From positions 1,174,192,863 to 1,174,256,862 of the forward strand of contig NC_090437.1 in assembly GCF_031143425.1 (NCBI RefSeq): a stretch of DNA of 64,000 bases, given 5' to 3'. A model generated the notes under the pieces. That model was not told the origin of the DNA. It made no database searches and saw only the letters and a list, made by a program, of their open reading frames with translations. Within the stretch, counting starts at the first letter, position 1. Each line of letters opens with the position of its first letter. Of the stretch, positions 1 through 10,014 are shown piece after piece. The position numbers and the translations under genes were made by a program. This stretch comes from Pleurodeles waltl (taxonomy: Eukaryota > Chordata > Amphibia > Caudata > Salamandridae).

Positions 1-841
1 CACTGGAGGCCAGCGCTTTCTCTAACCCTGCATGTCAGGATGGCCATCGCAAGACAGCCGGCCAAAGGGACATGTGTACTTTAAACAAGTGCACAGCTCC
101 TTGCTGCCACTCGGCAGCAATCTCCCCACCCTGAAACTCAGTTCAGGACGAGGGTGCTGAGAAATAAAATGGTAATAAACAAAGTTCATTAACATTTTAT
201 TTTTCTATTATGGTGGCACTTTTTTGGTGGGCAACGGTCCTCCGCTCACGTTGAGGGGGCGCCCCAGGTCTCCATGCTCTCTTATATATTGCTGGCCATT
301 TTGAACTCCATTGCACATCTCATAATGTGGGCATAATATTCTGGTCTTTCTCAAGGTTTGAATGGGGTAGGCACTTGGAAGCTGGGATCCTGGTGTTCTG
401 ATTATTGTACCTGTGTCCCCATAAGGCCTTGCTGCATCATTCTTGAAGTAGGTAGTGGTCTAGGTTGTCTTCCTCAGTCTCCTAGGTAGGTGGTGTGGGG
501 AGGAAGTGTGAGCTTCCTTTAGTGTGCTGTTTCTTCTGGCTTCTCTAGAAGGACCACCAGCTGGTTCATCCCTCTTTGTTGCTTGCTGCTGCTATTATGC
601 AGTGTTCTAGGGCTGCTGCTGTCCTGTGTGGTTCCATAGGTGCTGCAGGACCTGGGTCTTTCCTGTTTTTCTGTTTATTTTCTTCCTTTCATGTTGGCGC
701 CAGCTTTGTGCTTATGGGTGTCTTGGAATCCGTTCTGAACCATTGTACATTTCCCAGTGATGTCAAGGTTTTCACCCTTACCAAGAAATTTGAAATTATT
801 TTGCCAAAAGTGTTTTTTTCAGCAGTACCCTAAAAATATAA
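1..841. other. Stretch without a recognised gene
   Basis: I see no exon, RNA gene or recognisable transposon protein here. The sequence is T-rich with an 85-codon open frame at 576-833 that has no recognisable motif and looks accidental. The first 240 bases resemble the edge of an unclassified repeat, but no copy occurs elsewhere in the window to prove it. Confidence 0.5.
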
Positions 842-1738
842 GGAGCATATTTATACCCCATTTGCATCATTTTTTTTACGCAAAGTCAGCGCATAACTAA
901 CTCCATATTTATATTTTGACATTAGACCAGTCTAATGTCAAAACATTGGCGTTTGCACCATTTTTTGGATGCTTGAACCTACCTTGCGTCAATGAGATGC
1001 AAGGGAGGCGTTCCCATATAAAAAATGGTGCTAACCCCATAGCCCCATATTCATCCCCCCATGCTAAAATGATGCACAGGTGGGAGAAGGGGCTACATAA
1101 TGGTGCAAAGCTTGCTTTGCACCATTATTTAACACTGGGTCAGATCAGGCGTTAAGGGGCCTGTGGACCAATTTCCTTGGTTAAACATGGTTGAATGGGT
1201 CTACAGAGGCCCTCCTCAAGCCTCAAGAACACCCCCACCCACACCAGAGGAACACTGGAGGATGGGGGACACCATCCCAGGTAAGTAGGATAAGTATAGG
1301 TAAGAATTGTTTTTTAATTAAATTGCCATCGGGGCCCAACTTGGGCCCCCCTGCATGGCACAGGGAGCAATGGCCATCGTCCACTGTGTTGGCCATTGGG
1401 GTGGTGGGCATGGCTTCTGTCTTTTCTAAGACAGGAGTCATGTGGTATGGATGGCTTTGCATCAGAAAATGACGCTAGGCTGGTTAGAGTCATCTTTTTT
1501 TTTTGTACTCTAACCAGCCTAAAGTCATTTTTTGGTGCAAACCCCCCTTCTCCCATACTGCCAGCGCCACCTGGCTAATGTCATTTTTTTTACGCTAGCC
1601 CACCCTTTGCACTAGCTTGCACCATTCCATAAATATGGCGCCCGGCTGGTGCTCAGGAAATGGCGCAAGCAGGTGCTAAACCTTTTGGTGCAAAACTGCA
1701 TTAGTGCAGTTTTGCACTAAAAAGTATAAATATGCCCC
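842..1738. mobile_element. MITE A: 0.9 kb multi-hairpin non-autonomous element
   Basis: The ends are inverted: GGAGCATATTTATAC on the left and the complement of GGGGCATATTTATAC on the right. The interior matches the element at 38049-38955 in order and orientation, including the segments near GGCGTTCCC, the CACCCCC-rich block, a GGTAAGT-like stretch and a GACAGGAGTCAT hairpin. It holds no protein. It contains several near-perfect hairpins: 914-943, 1097-1128, 1469-1525, 1409-1442 and 1688-1717. It is more diverged than the 38 kb copy, and I could not find a clean target duplication. The terminal style and the 3 bp duplications of related copies suggest a PIF/Harbinger-type origin, which is an inference. 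Confidence 0.72.
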
Positions 1739-1938
1739 TGACTATTCAATAAGTCCAGCCATGGGATTTCATATAGCCTATGACTTTTCAAAATGTATCT
1801 TGCATTTTTTACACATCTACCTTTCAATTCCTTTGATTTTCACATCTCCTTTTTAAGTAGATTCTCACTCATGTCATCCCGCCAGCAACTCTAGTGCAGG
1901 GGCAAAGTCATCTACATAGTGGTCAGAGGCCCCTCAAA
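1739..1938. other. Spacer without recognised feature
   Basis: Short AT-rich spacer between MITE A and a hAT-like fragment. Nothing recognisable is present. Confidence 0.5.
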
Positions 1939-2016
1939 CATTGCTTAATTTGTAAATAAAAATGTGTCGGTGCCCAAAGCCCTCCTCTTCAGCACTCGGC
2001 TGCTGCAATTAAATGG
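1939..2016. mobile_element. hAT-type MITE fragment (one end only)
   Basis: The start, CATTGCTTAATTTGTAAAT, and the following segment through GGTGCCCAAAG match the left end of the complete hAT MITE at 9259-9602, with the expected G changed to T in the terminal CAGTGC. Similarity fades after about 2016 and no matching right end was found, so this is a truncated or strongly diverged copy. Confidence 0.55.
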
Positions 2017-2270
2017 TAGCAAAGTCTCAGAAACAAATCTTTTGCTCCCACCTCTCACTCTCCCTGCTCCTACTACAGTAACTCTGTCAATTGTCACCTT
2101 TGTAAGGGGAACACCTCACAGGCCTCAGGTCGTCAGCTCGAGGGAGAACACACACTGCTTTAGATATACGTATATATAGATATAGGCCGGTGGGCCTAGG
2201 CCAGGAACAATTGGCTAGTAATAACTAGGGGAGCTTGAGCTGGTGCAACACTTCATCTGCGAAGGGGTGG

Positions 2271-2615
2271 CCAGGGACAGCCTACGGGTGACGCAAACTA
2301 GTTGCAGAAGCAACACAAGGGACAACCGGGGACAGCTAGAAGGTGGCGCGTCCCGAGGGAGCAGCAGAAGCATTAGTGGAAGTTGGGCAAGCAACTAGGG
2401 ACAGCCCGCAGGTGACGCGACCTGGCTGAGGAAGCAGCACAAGAGTCAGCTGGGGCAGCCCAGAGGGCATTGCGACCAGAGTTGAGCAGCAGAATTGTTC
2501 AATAATGTTGGAGCATGCAGCCAGGGACAGCCATCAGGTGACGCGACCAGGCTGCAGAAGCACTGCAAGAGTCATTGGGGTCAGCCCATAGGGTGACACG
2601 ACCCGAGTTGAGTAA
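2271..2615 (+). repeat. Tandem repeat, ~125 bp unit, at the 5' side of the DIRS element
   Basis: The block AGGGACAGCC followed by GGTGACGCGACC recurs at about 2273, 2397 and 2523, giving units of 124 and 126 bp. A fourth, partial unit with the same ACAGCCCATTAGGGTGATG style resumes at 4357 after an inserted LTR, so the array was continuous before that insertion. The array lies directly upstream of the DIRS gag frame and probably belongs to its 5' untranslated region. That link is inferred from position only. Confidence 0.68.
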
Positions 2616-4356
2616 TGTAAGAAATGGGGTCTCTAGTTGGCAGAGGTATACACCCTTGTCCAAATAGGGACACAGACAATGTATTATTTCTTTCTTTGCA
2701 GAGGGTTTGGATCATCTTTCAGCGCACAGTCTTGGTTCCTCACTGTCGTAAAGGGATATTTTGACTTCCAGGGATGATGCAGGAAAAATTCTTAATGCGC
2801 TGGATGAAGGCACAGGTGTTGAGTTGATCCAGTAGGCGATGCATTGAATTTTCCATCGCAAGGCAGGTGTTGTGTCGAATTTCCAGTTGGGAAGTTGGGG
2901 CTGTGCCGTTCCAGTCGGCTGTGCAGCGATTTCTCTGGCACAATGCAGGCTTCACATTGATTTTGGCAGGCAGTGTATCGATTTTTGACGCACAAGGAGT
3001 TTCCTGAAGAGATTAATTCTTTTTGGCCCTGAGACTTCAGAAAACAGGAGGCAAGCTCAATCCATGCCCTTGGAGAGCACTTTTGGTGAAGACACAGTCC
3101 TTTTCAGCAAAGTCAGAGGCCAGCAGGGCAGCAGTGCAACAGCAGGACAGCAGGACAGCAGGACAGCAGGCCTTCTCAGCAAAGCAGTCCAGATGAGTCC
3201 TTTGGGCAGCCAGGCAGTTCCTCTTGACAGGTGCAGGTGTAGGTCCGGAAGTGTAGTTTGGTCGGGTCAGAGACCCACTTTATATACCCAAAGATGCCTT
3301 TGAAGTGGGGGAGACTAAAAAGAGTGGTTTTGAAGTGCACAAGTTCCCCATTCAGTTCAGTCCTGTCTGCCAGGGTCTGCCAGGGTCCCAGTAGGGGATT
3401 TGGCAGTCCTTTGTTTGAGGGCAGGCCACTGCCCTTTGAAATGTAAGTGTCAGGCCCCCCACCCGTCCAGCACAGGAAGACCCTTTCAGTATGCAGATGA
3501 GTGCAGGTGCGACTGAGTGTCCTTTGTTTGTGGTTGTCTGGGTGAAATGCACAAGGGAGCTGTCAATCAGCACAGGCCAGATGTTGATTGGAGACAGGCT
3601 GTAAGGCACAGATGTTTTTAAGTGCAGAAAAATGCTCACTTTCTAAAAGTGGCATTTCTCAATTAGTAAAATAAAGCTCAAAATCACCAATAAGCAGGAT
3701 TTTCCATTACCATTCTGGCCATTCCAAATATGACCTGATTACCCCTTTCAGATCAGAATCTACCACTTAAAAAGTATATGAGAGCAGTCCTAATGCTAGT
3801 CTATGAAAGGAGCAGGCCTCACAGTAGTGGAAAGCAAATTTAGGGGTTTTTCACTACCAGGACATATAAAACACATATGTATATGTCCTGCCTTACACCT
3901 ACATAGCACCCTGCCCTATGGGTTACCTAGGACCTGTCTTAGGGGTGGCTTATATGTAGAAAAGGGGGAGTTTAAGGCTTGGCAAGTACTTTTAAATGTC
4001 AAGTCGAAGTGGCAGTGAAACTGCACACAGGTCTTGCAATGGCAGGCCTGAGACATGGTTAAGGGGCTACTTATGTGGGTGGCACAATCAGTTCTGCAGG
4101 CCCACTAGTAGCATTCAATTTACAGGCCCTGGGCACGCATAGTGCACTTTACTAGGGACTTACAATTAAATTAAATATGCCAATTGGGCAGGAACCAATG
4201 TTACCATGTTTAGGGGAGAGAGCATATGCACTTTAGCACTAGTTAGCAGTGGCAAAGTGCGCAGTGTCCTAAAACCAGCAAAAACAGTGTCAGAAAAGTG
4301 GAGGGAGTCAGGCAAAAAGTTGGGGGATGACCACTGTAAGGCTGTCAGGTCCAACA
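2616..4356 (-). mobile_element. Solo LTR (1.74 kb), family shared with the Gmr1-like element
   Basis: The unit begins TGTAAGAAATGGGG and ends GGTCCAACA. It interrupts the ~125 bp tandem array. Flanking pentamers AGTAA (2611-2615) and GGTAG (4357-4361) agree at the central GTA and differ only by A/G transitions, so they are a plausible aged target duplication. The segment around 3850-4356 closely matches 11400-11896, 34930-35423 and, reversed, 45621-46160. Orientation is taken from the copy at 10015-11896, which adjoins minus-strand pol. A short ACAGCAGG tandem lies at about 3140-3170. There is no internal coding region, so this is a solo LTR left by LTR-LTR recombination. Confidence 0.78.
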
Positions 4357-4772
4357 GGTAGCACTAAACAGCAGCACGGGACAGCCCATTAGGGTGATGT
4401 AACGCTGCAGCCAGTGCATATAAACAGTGCTGCACCTCAACACAGCATGAAGGACCAGGGCACTAGCCAACAGTTCGACCTAAATAAATCATGAAACCGA
4501 CAAGGGAAGCGGCTTTGACACATAGCAAAGAATGGATACTGAATCAAATCAGAGGGGAAGGAGCAGGCAAGCGACCATCCTGAGAGGCCCCCAATGAGGA
4601 TGGATGTAAAGAGACCGCCAGAGAGGAAAAAGATACAACTGACGAACAAAAGAAACAACAGAAAAATGCTATCAGAAGCGGAAAGAAAGACCTGGGAGAA
4701 CCACTGGCAGTGGGGGTACCTGTACCCAGCAAGTGAGCAAAGGCAAGCAATGGTGAGCAAATCAGCACTATT

Positions 4773-5834
4773 GTGAAAAAATGTTTACCGTCATTTGTGC
4801 CATTACTATCGTCTAAGCTGAAGGGGGCAGGTATGACAGGCAGGAGCGGGATGGAGAAACCCACGGGAACCAAGGTCACAGCGGGCACCCCGGGAAGGAG
4901 GGCCCCATCTATGCGGGTGGAGTTGCAAAGCGAAGGGTGCCAATTGCCAGAAAGGGTGGAGGAGGAGCTAGGGTCAACAAGCGTGGGGGCTCTGTCTACA
5001 CAGGTATGGGGCAGTGACACGGGGACAAAAGCTCCGAAGCAAGTCAATGCAGCTATAGGGGGGGTGTCCCTAGAGGCGTATAAAAGAAGCAGCCTAGGGA
5101 TGCCTTACATGTTCACCAGAGCACCTGGCCTAGCTAGTATGATACCGTTGGCGGTCAAGGAGCATATTTGGCACTGGGAATTCATTGATATATTCTCACT
5201 CCTGGAGATACAAGTGGGGGGCCTCGATTTGACCACAATAGATAAGAAAGAAGAGGAGAAAAGAAAGAGAAATAGGATAAGGAAAGATAGGAATTTTGAT
5301 ACCTGGCTTGATGCATTTAGGATTATGCCATGTGTAATAGTAGAGAAGTTCCCGCACCGCGCAAAAGATTTAGGGCTATACGAGTCAAAGACACATGAAG
5401 TACAGAGGCAGTTCATGGTGGACTCATGGCTAGATTATGATAAAGGTTTCAGGCTAAAGATGCAGGCCCACCCAGACATGGAATGGGATGAGGAGTATGT
5501 GGCAGGCTATATGCACAAGATGATGATAGCAAGGGAGGCCAAGAATTGGTCAAGGAAAAGCAGGCACTGCTTTTGTGGGAACGAGCATAAAGGGAGGCAA
5601 GAGAAGTTGAAGCCCTACTATAAGCAGCAGCACTACACAAACTGGAAAGGATTACAGTCAGGCAAAGGGGCATCGTCCATATGTTTCAAATATGACATGG
5701 ATGAATCTACATGGGGAGCAGCATGCAAATTTAAGCATGTGTGCTCCATGTGTGGGGGAGGGCACCCAGTGGGAGAGTGCAAGAGAAGCAGGGGAGGCAG
5801 CCACAAGAGGGACAAAGAAAAGAAGAAGTGGTAG
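4773..5834 (+). pseudogene. DIRS-type Gag protein (353-codon open frame)
   Basis: The frame is open for 353 codons. Residues about 93-175 carry the DIRS Gag signature: a VKEHIWHWEFIDIFSLLEIQ-type helix, then a charged linker, then FDTWLDAFRIMPCVIVEKFP. A cysteine/histidine cluster near the C-terminus follows (CFKYDMDESTWGAACKFKH, then CSMCGGGHPVGEC, about residues 300-340), resembling the zinc-binding tail of DIRS and Ngaro Gag proteins. It ends in a basic tail. In the family this protein packages the element RNA. The RT-coding sequence follows at once, as usual for DIRS. The start codon is uncertain: the first ATG of the frame is used, and the first 90 residues are poorly typical and may include untranslated DNA. 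It is probably inactive, given the degraded downstream RT. Confidence 0.8.
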
Positions 5835-5839
5835 TAGTG

Positions 5840-6836
5840 GGTGCAAAGCCTGGCTGGGGAGAGAAGTGAAGTTGGCTAGATCCCCCATAAATATACACAG
5901 GCTGAGGCAAATAGCTAATGAATATGATAAAAAGGAAGACCCGAGGTTACTGTGCGAGGGATTTGCACAAGGATTTAGAATCCCATCTAGAGGGAAAGTC
6001 CCTAGCAAAGAACCTGCGCTCAGTGAGCTAGCACCCTGAGATAATAAAGAAAAAAATCAGCAAAGAGAAAGAATTGGGGACAATAGAAGGCCCACTAAAA
6101 GACGGCGCCCCCCCCCCCCCCCGGCCTGGTAATTTCACCTTTAGGAGTGGTGCCCAAAGAGCAGGGCCAATTCAGACTCATCCACAACCTGTCTTTCCCA
6201 GAGGGCAAATCGTGAACAATGGGATAGACCCTTAAGAATCCACATTGGGTTACGCATCAGTGGAGGACGCTATAGAACTAGTGCGTGCAATGGGGCAAGG
6301 TGCCTTGATGGCAAAGGTAGATGTGGAAGCTGCAGTCAGGCTACTCCCTGTCCACCCAGAAAGTTACCACCTCCTGTGTTTCAAATTTGAAGGGGAAACA
6401 TATTTTGATAAGGCTTTTCCCATGGGGTTCTCTCTTTCATGTGCCTACTTCGAGCGATTTAGCACCTTTCTAGAATAGGCCCTATATAAGCGACTCCCAA
6501 AGGGCAGAAAGTTACACTACTCGAATGATTTTCTATTTGTGGGGCAGCAAGACTGGCCAGAGTGCAGAGAGTTACTAAAGGCTTTCTAAACCTCAGCAGC
6601 ACAGCTGGGAATACCGATGGCAGATGACAAAACAGTTGGCTCAAATACCAGATTAGTATTCTTAGGCATAGAGATGGACTCCAGAGCAGGCACATCCAGC
6701 ATGCCCCAAGAAAAAGTGCAGGACATGAAAAGGGACATTCAAAAGCTATTGGCCAAGCTGAAAGCTACCCTGAGGGAACTGCAAGGGCTAAAAGGAAAAC
6801 TAAATTTTGCTGCCAGAGTCACAGCCTGTCTTAAGT
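5840..6836 (+). pseudogene. DIRS-type reverse transcriptase, degraded and truncated
   Basis: Read across stops and frame changes, this matches the DIRS RT N-terminal half: SPINIHRLRQIANEYDKKED near 5880, FAQGFRIPSRGK near 5965, VVPKEQGQFRLIHNLSFPEG near 6150-6205, then VEDAIELVRAMGQGALMAKV with VRLLPVHPESYHLLCFKFEG (6260-6395) and FPMGFSLSCAYFE (6415-6455). The motif that should read Y-x-DD is HYSNDFLFVG (about 6519-6548), so the catalytic aspartate pair is lost. GIEMDSRAGT and LKGKLNFAARV follow. Stop codons occur in the segments near 6212, 6476 and 6587, and a homopolymer of about 16 C lies at 6107-6122. The sequence ends abruptly at 6836, removing RNase H and the recombinase. Confidence 0.82.
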
Positions 6837-7310
6837 GATACACCCCCTAAAAATGTTTCTTGTTCCAGTTCTTACAAATAAAGATTATTTATCCAAGCCA
6901 AGTATTAAATTTAAACTTAAACAAACATATTGAAATGCCACTTTTAGAAAGTTGCCATTTCTTGTCCTAACCATTTGGTGCCTGTATCCTGGGTCTAATG
7001 ACTGGGTGTAGCTGGCAGTTGGTCTTTGTGTATTGCTCCTAGACAGTGAGACAAAGGGGGAATGATTGTTGGCAGAAGGGGCAACGCTAACCAGCAACGG
7101 TTCCAATGTGGCTGCTAGAAGACGCACTGTGCTGCATTGTTTTTGCTCACCTGACCACAGCTGGGATGGCAGAGCACCTCAGGCCCACTTCCAAGGGTCA
7201 AGGACTGGGGTGGCTTTTTCAGTGCCAAAACCACAGAAAAGGACTCCCTCTCAATAGCACTCCACCTCTGCTTCTAAGAAGTAACCTCCTACTGATGAAG
7301 GCTATAGGTT
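6837..7310. repeat. LTR-like mosaic fragment at the DIRS/Gmr1 junction
   Basis: A segment near 6935-7050 (AATGCCACTTTTAGAAA, then a CAGTTGGTCTTTGTG block and GACAGTGAGACAAAGG) matches the solo LTR at 45621-47805 in the plus orientation. The next part, about 7140-7215, matches 10578-10650 in that copy's own plus orientation, although the copy at 10015-11896 is minus-sense. The fragment therefore joins LTR pieces in opposite orientations. It is a rearranged remnant, not a proper 3' LTR. Confidence 0.5.
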
Positions 7311-7324
7311 AGTCTAGGCCCTCC

Positions 7325-8298
7325 TCATTTAACTGGGCTAACACAGCTCTTATTCCATGCTCTGAAGCTTCCGTTGCACAATAAATTCCTTGGAGAAGTC
7401 AGGAGCCTTGAGTACAGGTGCTGTATACATGGCCTCCTTGAGGGTGTTAAAGCCTTTCTGACAGGGCTATGTGCACCTTTTTGGGCTGCTTCTTGGAAGT
7501 CACCTAACTCAATGGGAACCACAATGGTACCATAACCTTCAAGAAACCTCCTGTAATAGTCCTGGAAAGCCCTCACCTCTGTCTGAGGTGTGGGGTTGTC
7601 AGGCAAAGATAGTCTCAGTCTTGGCCTAGAACGCTGCACCTTGCCCCCACCCATCATGTGGCCCAGTTACATCATGGTACCTTGCCCTATCTGGCACTTA
7701 CTAGCCTTGATAGTCTAGGCCTCTGGCTGCAGGGCCTAAAGCACATCCTGGATGTGGTAGAGGTGTTGCTTCCCAGCTGGAACTGAAGAGTGCAATGTCA
7801 TCTAGGTAGGCAGCATGGATTGCCTCCTTCATAGCCAGGACCCTGTTCACCAACCACTGTAAGGTGGCAGTGACCTTCTTTAAAAGAGAGGATATCACCT
7901 GAAGCTGGAAGTGGCCCTCTGGGGTCGACAACGATGAACTTTCTTTGACCGCCTCAGTCAGGGCAATTTAGCAGTGCCTTGATGTACGATCAAAGTTACT
8001 AATGTACTAAGCCTGTTGGTGAGCTCCTCTGCTCGGGAATGGGCTGAGTGTCACTCTTGGTAGAGGAATTGAGTCCTAGGTAGTCCACACAGAGCGTAAG
8101 TTCTGGGGTGGTGCCCAGAGGGGCAGCCTTGGGCACCAACACAACTGGGCTGGACCAGGGACTGTTGGAGGGCTCAATCACCTCTAACACCAGCATCTTG
8201 GAGAATTCTTCCAGGGCACTAGTTTTCACTTTGCCCAACAAAATGTAAATGTTGTTTTTAACAGGCATATTGTCTCCAGTATCTATGCTGGGATACAC
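7325..8298 (-). pseudogene. Gmr1-like Ty3 retrotransposon RT and start of RNase H, fossil
   Basis: Read on the minus strand, the RT begins with MPVKNNIYILLGKVKTSALE (about 8270) and runs through VIEPSNSPWSSPVVLVPKAA, ELTLCVDYLGLNS, STPEGHFQL (about 7925) and AYLDDIALFSSSWE (about 7790-7830), where the YLDD catalytic motif is intact. It continues with TEVRAFQDYYRRFLEGYGTI (about 7510-7590) and ends in a damaged RNase H start near 7330. At least two frame changes and a deletion around 7930-8000 break it. The notable point is that integrase lies upstream of this RT (8489-9105). That is the Gmr1 arrangement, not the usual Ty3 order. It is not functional. Confidence 0.82.
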
Positions 8299-8488
8299 AA
8301 ATGTGCGAGCCCAGGGATGAGGGAAAACAGGGAGGCAAACTGACCCAATAATTGGTGACGGTCTCTTCTATTCTGGGGTCAGAGTAAGGTAGAGGTTAAC
8401 ATGCTCTACTGACCCATCATGCTCCTTGGAAGACAGGAGCCTGGTGAGATGTTAACTCTCCTCTTCCACTTCATCATCTGTTACCAAC

Positions 8489-9105
8489 CTAAGGGTTTTC
8501 TAAGGGTCTTGAGAGCCACCAGAGAGGTGCTATCCCAATCTGCTCATTTACCTCATATGGACCTGTCCAACAGTCTTGGAGAGCTCTAGATTCTACAGGC
8601 TCAATGACCCACAACTTCAGACCAGGCTGAAACCCTACCAGGGTGGCCTTCTGGTCCTTCCAGAGTTTCATCACTCTTGACTGGCCTCAAGATTCTCTTT
8701 AGCCTTCTTTCTGAAGCGCTGCATCTGGCTGCGGAGAGCAAGCATGAGTTGACCACATCATGAGTAGGCTTCCTGGGAGCTTGCTCCCAACCCTCTCTCA
8801 CTAGGCTGAGAGGTTCCTTAACAGGGTGACTGTAGAGGACCTCAAGTGGGCTAATTACCTTCCCCTTATGTGGTAACTCCCTGTAGTCAAATAGCAGACA
8901 TGGAAAGTGGATGACCTACTTCTGCCTCATGGGCTCATGCAGGCCTATAATCAATGCCTTTGAGAGTCTTGTTGAAGTTTTCCACAAGCCCGTTTATTTG
9001 GGGGTGATAGCATGTGGAGAACTTATAGGTTACCCCGCATTCATCCCACATGGACTTCATGTACGCATGTATTGGTCCCTTGGTCAGTTACCTTTTCCTT
9101 GGGAA
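8489..9105 (-). pseudogene. Integrase core and C-terminus of the Gmr1-like element
   Basis: On the minus strand the integrase enters at FPKEKVTDQGTNT (about 9105-9065), which holds the second catalytic aspartate. It continues with a frame change to YHPQINGLVENFNKTLKGI (about 8950-9010), which holds the catalytic glutamate. The C-terminal region LVGFQPGLKLWVIEPVESRA then LQDCWTGPYEVNEQ (about 8540-8650) is a typical Ty3-type post-core domain. The HHCC zinc domain and first aspartate are missing, because the sequence joins directly to gag at about 9106. A spacer of about 190 bp with stops links it to the RT at 8298. Confidence 0.8.
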
Positions 9106-9258
9106 AATCCACCCAAGACTTGTTCTGCAACTTTTCGCTATCCCTGATTCTAATGCGGTTCTTCTCTGGGGTGAGCCCAAATTTGGTCACAAGGATAGTT
9201 TTCATTTGGGTGTACTTCATCTGGTCCCTTACCTCCAGTGTAAACAAGGTATCCCACC
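9106..9258 (-). pseudogene. Gag fragment of the Gmr1-like element (distal part)
   Basis: The minus-strand frame includes WDTLFTLEVRDQMKYTQMKT and FGLTPEKNRIRIRDSEKLQ, then KSWVDF. This reads as capsid-like Gag sequence rather than pol. It runs without a gap into integrase sequence at about 9105, so the rest of gag, the protease and the integrase N-terminus were removed by one internal deletion. Its upstream continuation lies beyond the hAT insertion at 9259-9602. Confidence 0.65.
9251..9258. repeat. Target-site duplication, left copy
   Basis: ATCCCACC is directly repeated on both sides of the hAT MITE (9251-9258 and 9603-9610). Eight bases is the hAT-specific length. Confidence 0.92.
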
Positions 9259-9602
9259 CAGTGCTTAATTTGTAAATAGAAATGTGCCGGTGCCCAAAGT
9301 CGTCCTCTTAAACATGCGCCTGCTGCATTTAAATGTGCGAGCACATGATACTGAGGCAGCGTAATCTTGAAGCCATCTCGGGCCTCTTCAATCCATTTAA
9401 AGCCACTCCCTGCCCCTTCAGCTCACTCTTGCAGAGTTCTCCTTTCCCCCTTTGTGACGCTTTTTCGTTTTTCTCTTCCTCCGTCTCTCCCATATGTATC
9501 TTTTGCTCGCAGGAAATGCTTGAGGCGGAAGAATAAGCGCCGGCCCTCAAAAATAAGTGCCGGTGCTCAGCACCGGAAACAATAAGCACAAATTAAGCAC
9601 TG
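9259..9602. mobile_element. Complete hAT-type MITE (344 bp)
   Basis: The terminal inverted repeats are CAGTGCTTAATTTGT and its exact complement ACAAATTAAGCACTG. They are flanked by a perfect 8 bp duplication. Ends of CAGTG and 8 bp duplications define the hAT superfamily. There is no transposase, so it depended on an enzyme encoded elsewhere. It lies inside the Gag remnant of the minus-strand Gmr1-like element and is therefore younger than that element. A truncated relative is at 1939-2016. Confidence 0.93.
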
Positions 9603-9610
9603 ATCCCACC

Positions 9611-10010
9611 CCACTGTAGGCATGTGTTTCCAGAGGGATGCCCCCAATACTCTTCTGGGACTCTGTGCATCTTGAAAGGCACCTCATAGGCTGAAAACCA
9701 CTTGCTATTATCATCCCTTACCACATTGCTGAGCACCAGATCCTTAGGTATATGAACCTCCTAATTCCCCTAAGACACTGTGGGTATGCCTTCACCATTA
9801 CTGTTGGAATCGGTTTGAATTGCCTTAAGCTCCAGCTCGCTCATGCTCCTTTTATGAACCAGAAACCATTTCTTTTTTTTGCAAGACTCTCTTAGCCTTC
9901 TTCTGCTTGGCCTCCATGGCCAGTTTCTTTTCCTCTGTCTTAGGTTTGGTCATATGAAGCCTAAACTCCTGACTAGCCTTCCTGTCTGCCAAAGCTCCTA
10001 TGGGGACAGA
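9611..10010 (-). pseudogene. Gag N-terminal fragment of the Gmr1-like element
   Basis: The minus-strand frame at 9852-10061 gives ASQEFRLHMTKPKTEEKKLA followed by MEAKQKKAKRVLQKKEM, a highly charged, coiled-coil-like stretch usual for the N-terminal part of Gag in this group. Stops follow before the hAT insertion. It sits between the 5' LTR (to its right) and the rest of gag (to its left), as expected for a minus-strand element. Assignment as Gag rests on position and composition. Confidence 0.5.
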
Positions 10011-10014
10011 CCAT

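Larger units (their letters stand above)
4357..6836 (+). mobile_element. DIRS-type retrotransposon fragment (gag and partial RT)
   Basis: This is the coding part of a DIRS-like tyrosine-recombinase retrotransposon. It carries a gag frame (4773-5834) followed by a degraded reverse transcriptase (5840-6836). DIRS elements normally continue into RNase H, methyltransferase-like and tyrosine recombinase domains; those are absent because the sequence switches abruptly to unrelated LTR-like DNA at 6837. The element probably begins in or before the tandem array at 2271. Its split by a solo LTR, several stop codons and lost RT catalytic residues all mark it as dead. Confidence 0.82.

Noticed and set aside
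4544..5047. 167-codon minus-strand frame
   Set aside because: Antisense to the DIRS gag region, which has a recognisable domain on the plus strand.
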